Positions 55,578 to 64,000 of a stretch of 64,000 nt of DNA are shown here, in pieces. How positions within the stretch are numbered: the first letter of the stretch is position 1; each line of letters begins with the position of its first letter. A program made the translations under genes and the position numbers. Origin of the DNA: Lindgomyces ingoldianus (lineage: Eukaryota; Ascomycota; Dothideomycetes; Pleosporales; Lindgomycetaceae); the NCBI RefSeq assembly GCF_010093535.1, contig NW_022985169.1:1663527-1727526 (forward strand), read 5' to 3'. The notes beneath the pieces are model-generated. The model worked only from the letters and a program-made list of their open reading frames with translations, had not been told where the DNA came from and did not search any database.

Positions 55578-56210
55578 ATGTCGAATCCTCAGCAGGCACC
55601 TAGCGCATGCTCCTGGGCTGCCGCCACAATGTCCCACCTCAACGCGGCCGTCGAGAAAGGTATCTCCACCCATCCTCTCACAATGACAGTAGCGGCAGTG
55701 GCATCTGCTCGCATGGGCAATATCTAGGTGTGTTGAATGGGTTTCCCATCAGTTCCCTCGGAACATTCGCTAACTCATTCCGTTCCGTTCCGTTCCGTTC
55801 CGTTCCGTTCCAGAACTACGATCCGCATCAACTCCAATAGCCAGATATAGTTCGAACCGGCATGACGGCGCCAGCGCCTCTTTCTTTCCCGGTCCGTCGT
55901 CTCGGTCAATGAGAGGGATGCTGTAATTGAGGAGTGCGTGGTCAGCGCACCTTAGTCCAGTACCCCTGCTTCTTCTACCGCTGTTGGAGTTGAGGTGCTG
56001 GAGGTCGTGAAGGTTGTAGATGGTGAGTCAATCAGCCCTACCTATGGCTGGAAGTTGCAGCATATCTATACACTTGGCGCTTCGTGCCCTGACGCTTGGC
56101 GTTCCTATATCTCCTCCCAGACGAGCCTTCCAGGATTCTGTTGTGAAACTGTTTCCTCCTACTCCCAACATTTCACACTTCCTCTTCCCCTACCCCAACC
56201 ACTCAACTAA
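55578..56210 (+). CDS. Candidate small multi-exon gene, unrecognised
   Basis: Weak model. Exon 1 (55,578-55,659) encodes MSNPQQAPSACSWAAATM and a following AAVEK. An intron with donor GTATCT, a CTAAC branch site at about 55,770 and acceptor TTCCAG ends at 55,813, just after a TTCCG microsatellite. Exon 2 starts at 55,814 and can stop at 55,926 (64 aa total). Alternatively it may join, by a weak GTCAAT donor, an exon at about 55,954-56,021 encoding TPASSTAVGVEVLEVVKVVD, which ends at a good GTGAGT donor; several acceptors follow before 56,210. No homologue is recognised, and the 188-codon frame at 56,020-56,586 could belong to it or be chance. RNA evidence would decide. Confidence 0.25.
55778..55811 (+). 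repeat. TTCCG pentanucleotide microsatellite
   Basis: About six and a half units of TTCCG. If the candidate gene at 55,578 is real, this array forms the pyrimidine-rich end of its first intron, right up to the CAG acceptor. Confidence 0.9.
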
Positions 56211-57005
56211 GCAACAGGCACCGTCACTGCCATCACTCCCATCTCAACCGAGCCCAGAACAAGGCGCAATACCTCACTCATCTATTGAGCAAGAACGGAA
56301 AGAAAAGCCAAAAGATCCTGATCAACATCAAGGAGAGGCCGGATACGAAAAAGAAGGGGCCGAGTGTGACTACTGTAGCGTTTTACCAGAGACAGTCGCA
56401 TTCATTCCTGGGATCCAGAAACAATTTGGTGCGGTACTTAACTATTATGGGAGAGGAATAGGGATTCTTACAGAAGTAGGCTGCGATTTTGTGGATGATA
56501 GATTAGAAGGATCTAAGATACATGAACTGCAGTTGGGTTTCAATTGTTTGTCGCACGGACACACTACATTGCTTGTGGTGATATAAACGCTTTGTCTGCG
56601 TTCAGAAAGTAAGGTTATGTTGACGTCGCATCCCTAGCACAAATTTCATAGTCCCATTTGTAATCTCGGTGCATCACATGCACTTCATCCTGTCAGCAGA
56701 GGCCTAAATGCGATTCACAAATGTCACAACACGCAGAACATTTGAGGTAGATATTGGAGCTGGATCATAGTCATTCATATTCGTTGAAGGACGGTATCAT
56801 GATAGAGACCCTCATAACCCACTCACATGCCAGGCAGGCTATGCACGCTTACCAAGTCCCTCATGGATACATCCATAACCGTATCCGCATCCAATCTATC
56901 CGTGTCCCCGCCAGTGCATCAGCCACCCTTCTGAATTCCTAGAAAGTGCCCGGGAAGCTATTCCGTCCATTAATTCGTGTCGTCTGAATGCGCTTGGGTC
57001 CGAGC
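56211..57005. other. Intergenic, no convincing gene
   Basis: Covers the rest of a 188-codon plus-strand frame (to 56,586) with a Lys/Glu-rich stretch (EQERKEKPKDPDQHQGEAG), without domain or splice support. The 3' flank of the thioredoxin gene lies at the right end. Confidence 0.4.
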
Positions 57006-57733
57006 CTATGCCGACGCCTCTCCCTTGGGCATGTTGTCCTTGATGGCTGCCTCCAACGCCTTTGGATTCGCGCCTACGACTTCGGCTACCTTCTCTCCAT
57101 TCTTGAAGAGTAGGAAGGTGGGCATGGCGCGGATACCGAGTTCCTGGGCGACGTCAGGGACTTCGTCGACGTCGAGTTTGTAGAACTTAGCGGTCGGGTA
57201 GACGTCGGAGAATCTGGAATTACGAACTCGTTAGATTTTGTGCCAAAGATGGAGTTTTGGTTGGGTACTCTGAGCCGAAGGGGTTGATGCGGATGGTGTG
57301 GCTGGGATATTTCTTACTTAACGACCTGCGGAGCAATGACTTTGCAAGGTCCGCACCAGGTGGCGAAACAGTCGAGCACGATGAGTTGGTCTTTTGTTTT
57401 CAGAGCCTCATCGAATTCAGCCTTCCTACGCTCGCGAACACGTTAGCTCATTGTTCGCAATCCGCATCGCAAGCTGGTAGAAAAAAAAAGTCCGTCTATC
57501 ATGCTCCTTTCTCGTCAGGGATCGGAAATAACTCACTTGGCCAAGTTGTGCACGCCCTCTTTGCCCATTTTGCTGGTATTCGAGAAGAACCGAGGTGTAA
57601 GCAGTGGTCGGTATAGGTTTAGATTTAGGGAGGTTGTTGTTGATGCTGAGCCTGTGATTACGGTTTCAATCGTAGCTGTGCGAAAGCGCGCGCTCGTAAG
57701 CAGTGTTCTTCGCAGCGTGGAAGCGGCAAGCAT
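57006..57733 (-). CDS. Thioredoxin, probably mitochondrial
   Basis: Three exons: 57,537-57,733, 57,318-57,425, 57,006-57,213; introns 111 and 104 bp (GTGAGT...GCGTAG, GTAAGA...TTCCAG). 170 aa. The thioredoxin fold covers residues ~66-165. The redox-active motif WCGPCK lies at 89-94, preceded by VLDCFA, and the cis-Pro is in RAMPTF. Such proteins reduce protein disulfides and are recharged by thioredoxin reductase and NADPH. The first 55 residues are Arg/Ser/Thr/Leu-rich without acidic residues except one Glu ([20 protein letters not shown]), a mitochondrial presequence. A second Met at 56 ([10 protein letters not shown]) stands where cytosolic thioredoxins begin, so one gene may give both forms. 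The sequence looks intact; base use is normal for this side of the window. Confidence 0.93.
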
Positions 57734-59135
57734 GATATATGCACCGGAGAGGGACAGAAAGCGGGCAAGTGAAACAAAAGTGAATCTGTGATTTCAAAGA
57801 TTGGCTGTGATGGAATGCCCTGGACACAAGCCTCCCTCGGATTACAACTCAGTGATGCGCTTAGTCCGGGATGGGTGCAAAACTCGGCACAGGCACAGAC
57901 AGCCGCAACACTCCCAAAAATGCCGAGTCGCTGGCAAAGGAAAACAGGTGGACTTACGAGATTTGGACAAAGTTTGGTATTTGAAAGAAACAGAGGGCAG
58001 GAGCTTCGTGGAGGAATTTGCGTCGCGATGATAAATCCCGAGGGTGGGCTTGATTACAAGTTGTTGCAATGACGTGCGCCCAACTTTGCCCAACAAAGGG
58101 AGGTGGGCTGGAGCTTAGTGGGGTCTTTTCTCGGCAGCCACCATTCGCCTCTTATGAAGTCCTCCAGCGCTTCTGCCGCAACCGCCGCAAACTGACAGCC
58201 GCTCCTGCGGAGGCAATCAGATTATACTTTGGTCGCTTCCCACATGCTTCGCCCACGAGCTGAACAGATGGCGCGTAACCATTGCCTCTGGAGCTGTCCC
58301 TTCAACTGCTATCCCACCCTCTGCCCCACTATCCGGCGCCCTTGTGGATGGAATGACCCAACACCAAAGCCAGCATTTCCAACACCGGTCAAACATCAGG
58401 TCATGATGAAGCAAGAAAATGGTACGATGTTCGCAGAGAAGGATGCCAAGCCATCCAGGACAACAACTCAAAGCCATCAATACATGTATTGAAACTACAG
58501 ATTCAGCCTAAAAGAGGCACCTGACTGCTGACTACGGGCTCACGGACGGTCGACGGTCGACCGCATGCAGTATTCCTCTTTCGTTGAAGTCCCACGAGAA
58601 TTGTAACCCGGCTGTCCGAATTCCGAAGGAGAAAAATAATTGCCACACACCCCTAGCCTGGCCTGCGGAGTCCAAGTCCGCCGTCTGATTTCCTCTATAC
58701 CCATGCCAGGATTCCCAAAAAACTGTGAGTTTTTTTAAAGAAAAAAATGATTAGAGACGTTGTGTCTCGCAGCTTGCATACTGTAGACTCAATAGAAGTC
58801 AAAAATGGAAATTAAGTAGAATCCTCCCACCACCGCCTTTGCATATTCTTAGCCGAGGATCTTAAATTGAGCGCGACGATCAGCAACAGTTCTCATCTTA
58901 AATCGCCATTCCAGAATTGGTGTTATTCGAGGGTAGAAGGGAGGCGCCAGTACCGCAATGTTTGCCAAACTAAGATAAAATGAGGAAAGAGGTAAGGAAA
59001 TGTTCAAATGAATGACTAGGGTGAGTGTAAGGTTGCTAGCAGTAATGACTGACAGGTACAAAGGAAATGAAAAAGAGAGGCGGGGTCTGGCAAACAAGCA
59101 TAGTCCTGACATCTACTTCCTCGTCCAAGAATAGG
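57734..59135. other. Intergenic, upstream of thioredoxin
   Basis: Holds the thioredoxin promoter (minus strand). Several 60-95 codon frames overlap on both strands (e.g. 58,217-58,492) and show no domain, signal peptide or splice pattern. I see no gene. A TGACGGTCGACGGTCGACC-like direct repeat lies at about 58,543-58,562. Confidence 0.5.
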
Positions 59136-61724
59136 TCACTCATCCTGTTCTGTCAGTTTACTTTGAGAGGCTGGGCTCGATCGCTTCTGGTCAATGGAAG
59201 ATCGCTTTCCGGGGATGTCCAACAGCTTCGCAGAACCAGCACTGAGGTGTCGCCCATGGTTTTTTCCAAGGTCGACACTCTGAGCACGCTGAAGGGAAAT
59301 GGGCTCACTATCCGAAGTGGGCGATTCTTGGTCAGCTGGACGCTCGGGGTTCGTAGCGGGAATTTCTTTGATTGGAGGTTTCTCAGCTTGGAAGTAGCCG
59401 AGTAATGCTTCGGTAGACTTGACGCGGGGTTGGCGATGCACTATCGTGGGCTGGCGACCAACACTGTTCTGCACTAGATTCTCTTCTTCCGAAGGCCTTT
59501 CAGCTGGTACTGGCTCTTCGTCGTCAGAATCGGCCGTGGTGTCTGTGGCTGCCATTGCTGTGCTGCTTGGCTTCCTCCTAACTACGTCACTGGTTTGTGC
59601 TGAACGTCGCCGCTCGTCAGGTTGTGGTGTTAACCTTTGGAAATACTCGTCGTCCGGTATGCCCAACTCCTCGTACGAGGCACTGAACTCCTCATTTTGC
59701 TTTGCAGTAGTAGACGATCCCACGCTGGAACGGATGTAGGATTTGTTCGACCTCCTCTTCAGCGGCTTGCCCGAGAGCCAGGATCCTTCCGAGTCCACAG
59801 AAGCAAGTGACTGCGACATCAAGCCCGCAGCAGGCACGATAGGACTGACAGGCGAGTCGGTTCGGGCGCCCGCTCCTGGGCTATTGGAATGAACACGAAG
59901 ATCAGATGGAGGCTGACTTTCACGTTGAGCAGTTATTAGATTTGTTACTGCAGCTTCCGGGGAATGCACTCTTGAATCGGGAGGTGACAGCGGAAATTCA
60001 GGCAAGTCTTCACGGAACTTGGACATGGTTCTGTGGGGAACGCTGGAGGGTCGTCGAATCTGGACCGGCGGAGTTGGTGCGACCAAATGAGCAGGGAGGG
60101 GCTGGCGTGACATGCTTTCCCGCGATGTATTCGAGAATGACACTTCAGATGGCGTCGCCCTTGCCTGGTCTTGTGAGTTTCTCCTTCCGCGCCTGAAAAA
60201 GGAAGCAAATGCACGCATGCGCCTTCCCTCAGAGCTTCTTCGTCGGCCTGATTCCTTTTTGGAAGTCGCGGCTGTATCGGCGGACTCAACATGGTGCAGT
60301 GGACCGCTTGCCCGCGCGTCTGGTTCAATAGATTCGACCGGCGTCTCTCGTGCGGCTTTCTCGGAGAGCAATTCTGGCATCTGTGAGATGTTCGACGGTC
60401 CTCGAGTGTGGACGGGCGAGGTTGGCGGCGACGATATGCTTGCACGCGAATATCGCACAGCCTGTGCATCAGCCACCACAGGCTCCTCGACAGGAGTCTC
60501 CATGGGAGTAGGTAGTTGACTGTTCTCTTCGACATTGGTGGTAAACCCGGTAGTGTGAAGCCGCTGGGGTTTGGGTGGTGTCGAGGGACGGACATCTTCC
60601 ATTGGTGTAAATGTGTCTCTCTCAATACCCAAGCCCACCACTCCTTTTGCCTCCCTTCGAGGGGTCGCGGGTATTCCACTCTGTTCACCAACCTTTTGTT
60701 TCTCTGCACGTCGTTCCAGGCGGCGACGTAGCCGCTCGTCGTCTGCCTTCCTCTTCTTCTCTCTCCGCCGCTTGTCTCTTTCTAATATTTCCCTTAATGC
60801 TCCTGCATCTAATGTATCTGCTAAATCATCGATGGTTTTGCTCCTCTTCCCCACTATGCCGTCTTTTGGCGGTGGCGTGCGTTCTTTTCGGGGTTCGGTC
60901 TTGCTTTGGTGTGAAGTCGGTGAAGGGCCTGACGCGCTGTAGCAGTATTGCGAGCCTACTGAGTACCGGATCCTGGGCCGCGGGGAAAACATGTCGAGGG
61001 CGCTCACCCTGAAGGCGCGGCTTTCCGAGCTCCCCGACATGGATGAGTGTATTGAGTCTTCGACGGGGAGCGATATGTTGGAGGCTGGGCGTTCGAAGTG
61101 TCGGTTGAGTCCGCCTTTGACTTTCTTGCTGTCTCGCCGGAGCAATCCCCCAGAGTGGCCTGCCGGGCGCTTCTGAGGGAGGGGCACGCTCATTGCTCTA
61201 ATTTCCTCCTCACGGACATGGTCATTCTTCCGCTTCTTGCTGGACTTTCGCCGTGGCAGGGCCGACTCGTAGGCGGAACGTTTGCGCAGGGATTGAGGCC
61301 GTTGTAGCTTTCCCCGCTCCCTTGCCGTGGGGAGGCTCGAGTGAGAGTGGCTCTGGAAGTTGTATGGGATGCCGTGTTCGTTGGTGACGGGGCGGAGGTG
61401 CGGGCTCTGCTCGAGGCGCTTCGATATGGGGAGGGCGGTGATATCTTCGGCACTGCTGTGCGGGAGTGAGTGCGAGTCGTGCTTCACAAAGGGAGGGCCG
61501 GCAGGCGGGGGATTGGGCGAGCTTTTGTCGACGTCGCGCATGGAGGTGGAGTGCGCACTCCTTCTGTTCCGGCGACTGCTGCGCCTTTTGGGTGTCCTTC
61601 TCAGGGCATCGTTGTCGGCAGATTCGTGAGCATAAGCTGCAACAGGCCGCTTCCCTTCTGCGACAGCGGTGGATCGACCCGTTTTTAATTTAGCGGCGCG
61701 CCGCGAAAAAGGCCACATCGGCAT
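59136..61724 (-). CDS. Large basic low-complexity protein, unknown function
   Basis: 862 aa in one exon. Not recognised by name; proteins of this style (MWPF start, Ser/Arg/Pro-rich, disordered) occur widely as hypothetical proteins in Pezizomycotina. Visible features: start MPMWPFSRRAAK, several basic clusters that could be nuclear localisation signals (RRTPKRRSSRRNRR 42-55, PRRKSSKKRKN 157-167), a helical charged segment with coiled-coil character (297-343, LREILERDKRRREKKRKADD), a second basic patch (RRMRAFASFFRRGRR 501-515), a probably conserved block SLASVDSEGSWLSG (639-652) and SYEELGIPDDEYFQRLTP (683-700). Many SP/TP and RxxS sites suggest phosphorylation. No signal peptide or membrane segment. 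Start chosen because the MPMWPF Met is the first in frame and the upstream flank is CT-rich. Opposite-strand frames here are shadows. Confidence 0.85.
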   Translation of the reverse strand: MPMWPFSRRAAKLKTGRSTAVAEGKRPVAAYAHESADNDALRRTPKRRSSRRNRRSAHSTSMRDVDKSSPNPPPAGPPFVKHDSHSLPHSSAEDITALPISKRLEQSPHLRPVTNEHGIPYNFQSHSHSSLPTARERGKLQRPQSLRKRSAYESALPRRKSSKKRKNDHVREEEIRAMSVPLPQKRPAGHSGGLLRRDSKKVKGGLNRHFERPASNISLPVEDSIHSSMSGSSESRAFRVSALDMFSPRPRIRYSVGSQYCYSASGPSPTSHQSKTEPRKERTPPPKDGIVGKRSKTIDDLADTLDAGALREILERDKRRREKKRKADDERLRRRLERRAEKQKVGEQSGIPATPRREAKGVVGLGIERDTFTPMEDVRPSTPPKPQRLHTTGFTTNVEENSQLPTPMETPVEEPVVADAQAVRYSRASISSPPTSPVHTRGPSNISQMPELLSEKAARETPVESIEPDARASGPLHHVESADTAATSKKESGRRRSSEGRRMRAFASFFRRGRRNSQDQARATPSEVSFSNTSRESMSRQPLPAHLVAPTPPVQIRRPSSVPHRTMSKFREDLPEFPLSPPDSRVHSPEAAVTNLITAQRESQPPSDLRVHSNSPGAGARTDSPVSPIVPAAGLMSQSLASVDSEGSWLSGKPLKRRSNKSYIRSSVGSSTTAKQNEEFSASYEELGIPDDEYFQRLTPQPDERRRSAQTSDVVRRKPSSTAMAATDTTADSDDEEPVPAERPSEEENLVQNSVGRQPTIVHRQPRVKSTEALLGYFQAEKPPIKEIPATNPERPADQESPTSDSEPISLQRAQSVDLGKNHGRHLSAGSAKLLDIPGKRSSIDQKRSSPASQSKLTEQDE

Positions 61725-63907
61725 CGGGTGAGGGAGTTGCGCAGCGAGGCGGGTTGGAAATGAATCGTCGTGGCGCTGAGTGCACGATCTCCCGGAGCGT
61801 GTGCGGGACGCGGCTGCTATCTGGTGCTGGTATCGGTGTCGCTCCGCTGGTCCTGCATCTTAAGGACGCTGGCCGGACGATGAGCCGCAACGGGAGGGGG
61901 AGGAGTGCAGACGCTGCACGGGCTGGGTTGGTGTTGTGGGTGAAGCGCGAAGGGGGCGTGCCGGCGGAGGTGAGAGTGTGCAGCGCGAGAAGGGATGGAT
62001 GGGTGATGTAAGGGGAGGGCGACAGTTCCAAGGTTTGGTCGAGAAGACTTCACGCGAGCTAGTTAAGGCTGGCGGCCTTTGCTCAGGATGCCAGTGCTCC
62101 AGGGCAGGATGCTTGGATGGCCGCTGTTCCAAGTCAGACAACCCCTCCACATGGGCAGCCAAAAATACTTATTTTTGCTCGGGGAATTGGCTGGCCCGTC
62201 GTGGCGCCCACTGGCAGTCAAGCTTCCTACCGGCTGCTGCGCTCAGATGCACGCTGCTTTTTCGCTGCACAAGGCGGCTCGTCGCAGTGGATTCGCGCTG
62301 CTAACAAGCACATCCCCATGCGCCGTAGCGCCGCAAGCTCAACAAGGACGAGCACCGCCGGCCGACGCTCGTGAGGATCGCTGGCTTTTCGTTCACGGTG
62401 GCAAGCCGCCAGAGGCTGCTCTCACACGCCCCGTCGTTAAGAGCTGTCGTTCGTGTCAGTGGCTGATAGTTAGACTTCTCGAAGACCACCCCGGCCCCTC
62501 CTTCAGCATCTGGGCGCAACTCCCGCTCATTAATGCCTGTGCCAATCATGCCTGGAAGCCGACAGGTCCTTCCACAGAGGCGAATTGCTGTGAGAACTGC
62601 TCAATTTCACCCAGCCTGTCGCAGTCGACCCTCGCGCCTGGAGGCCTGGTGCTGCTCACGAGGCCTGAAAACGCTGCGTATCCGATCAATGGTGCTGGCG
62701 GCCGTCGACAGCCACACGGAATAGGACTGCAGCTCGCTGCGGACACAATATTGAAGCAGAGGGACGTGGAGAGCCACGTCTGTCCTGCAGCGGCCAACGG
62801 TGAACGCTAATCCCGGTGCATGGGGCCAGATCCAATCGAGAGCCGAGGGCCCTATTTGGCGCATTCCCGCCATCGTGATGCTGTTATCAACAAGCCCGTG
62901 CCCAAACCTGAGAGGACCTCTACTCAGGTACGCAGGTATTCAGGAATGCATCCCGCGCGCACAACGACCGGTGCAAGCGCCGTCAGAACGCCAATCTACC
63001 GAGCGAGAAGACTTGTTGCCACTGATGCAGAGGGCGACAATATTGGGTGCGCACAGATATCTCTCGCACTTCTCGCGTCTGAGCGCCTGAGCCTCAGCCA
63101 TGTGCAACTCGTTTTGGCATGTGGGAGCATGTTTCATGTGCAACATACTGGGCTCACAGCTTAGTTCGACCCTGTGGTGCAGCTCTCTCTGGTAAGCTGT
63201 TGGTGAAGGGATGAAACCTTTAGATCCGCTTACCATCTTGCAGCTGAAGTTCTTTTTTGACTTTCTGGTGATTTTTAGGAAGCTTCTCTTCGGACTCCAC
63301 ACTCTGACTGGACGTCTAATCTCTGTGGCTTTGTCGAATACGGGGTCTCAGCATGAAACCGTCTAGAGACTGTTGTGACAGCTATCGAGACTAGAGGCCA
63401 TCAGCCCTAGGAGTTCGGACAACTCCGGAGTAGAGGAAAAGGATCTCTGCATTGCGGATTCGGGATTGGCCGTGATACTGCTAGGGTGAGGTATTTCTTA
63501 TTGTTTCTTTGCCTTGAATTGTTTGTTTTTGCTTTTCGGCACAGTTTCTGCGTCTCAAGACGCACAACTATTGTGTAAATTTAATTCCATACCATCTTCA
63601 TATTTCCACTGTACCCAATTGCAACATTTAGGAAGGATGAATCTGGAAAGCATGCTCTAAAAATCTTACACGAGGCTTGTTTTCCGGCTTCGCTGCTAAT
63701 CAACCGCAGGAATACTGTTATGAACGACTGGTTGGGCAGACGTGACGCCGCCAAGTCCAACCACACACGTAGGAAGATCAGCCGGCCCGGGTCACGTGAC
63801 AAAGTTGGGATCTAAGGAACACGCCAGAATAGAGACAACATGTCAGGCTTGGCAAACATGTCCTAGATGTACCAGCGTGTTTAAAGAACTGCGATCATCT
63901 GTAGGTA
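61725..63907. other. Intergenic, upstream of 59,136-61,724 gene
   Basis: 61,725-62,060 is GC-rich and, on the minus strand, pyrimidine-rich: likely promoter and 5' UTR. A 243-codon plus-strand frame (62,079-62,810) overlaps frames on all sides, lacks introns or a domain and starts without context, so I do not call it. 62,811-63,905 has nothing recognisable. Confidence 0.5.
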
Positions 63908-64000
63908 ACGTACTTCATGGGCGAGTTGCTCACACACCCGAGTCGCTCACTTTTGCCAAGACCCCACCCTAACAAACTCTATTATAGCCTATAACAACCC
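63908..64000 (-). mobile_element. Terminus of a Fot1/pogo-type element, not RIP-mutated (runs off window)
   Basis: After TA (63,906-63,907) the sequence ACGTACTTCATGGGCGAGTT... CCAAGACCCCACCCTAAC and AAACTCTATTATAGCCTATA is the inverse of the 3' end of element B (24,095-24,189), so the transposase would read on the minus strand from beyond the window. Where B has T/A (CTTTATAGGCAAGTTGC) this copy has C/G (CTTCATGGGCGAGTTGC), so this end is not mutated. It may be an active or recent copy. Confidence 0.85.

Noticed and set aside
56020..56586. 188-codon plus-strand open frame
   Set aside because: Contains apparent splice signals (GTGAGT at the start, CTCCCAG inside), no domain, low-complexity middle; kept only as a possible part of the candidate gene at 55,578.
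59945..60709. 254-codon minus-strand frame
   Set aside because: Overlaps the 862-residue protein in another frame; Arg/Pro/His-rich composition typical of an out-of-frame reading.
62079..62810. 243-codon plus-strand open frame
   Set aside because: In GC-rich DNA with long open frames on all sides; no domain, intron pattern, signal peptide or codon pattern supports it.

Overview
This window looks like nuclear DNA of a filamentous ascomycete (Pezizomycotina). The evidence is short GT-AG introns (50-104 bp) with CTAAC/CTGAC-type branch sites, a GPI-anchored Ser/Thr-rich wall protein, and a large AT-rich block saturated with C-to-T and G-to-A changes of the kind made by repeat-induced point mutation (RIP). 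The species cannot be fixed from sequence alone.

Region 1, about 1-49,600, is an AT-rich, gene-free isochore of nested, RIP-killed transposons. I rebuilt the nest from target-site duplications. A gypsy fragment (gypsy0, 4,316-4,522 and 19,141-19,715) holds gypsy1 (4,523-19,140, duplication AGTTC). Gypsy1 holds a pogo-derived foldback element (8,548-18,326, TA). That holds gypsy2 on the minus strand (9,120-17,803, AACCT), which holds a second foldback copy (11,944-13,041, TA). Further right are a Fot1/pogo element inserted in another one (21,181-24,757), a gypsy element (24,758-37,452) split by a 6.2-kb copia element with 266-bp LTRs (26,565-32,752, TTTAC), two copies of a second pogo family, satellite arrays around an assembly gap, copia and gypsy remnants, a third foldback copy, and a 418-bp TRIM-like element (49,158-49,575, ATTAG) at the isochore edge. 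Inside gypsy1 gag sits a 335-bp normal-GC piece of a polyketide synthase ketosynthase domain that still has its intron.

Region 2, about 49,700-63,900, is normal-GC and carries the genes. All three well-supported genes are on the minus strand: a secreted PAN-domain, mucin-like GPI-anchored protein (50,506-54,720, five exons), a probably mitochondrial thioredoxin (57,006-57,733, three exons), and a large basic low-complexity protein of unknown function (59,136-61,724). A weak candidate gene lies at 55,578-56,210. The three genes show no shared pathway.

Region 3, 63,908-64,000, is the start of another pogo-family element. It matches the RIP-mutated copies but keeps its C/G bases.

Most long open frames overlapping the real genes are on the opposite strand or in other frames and were left out.
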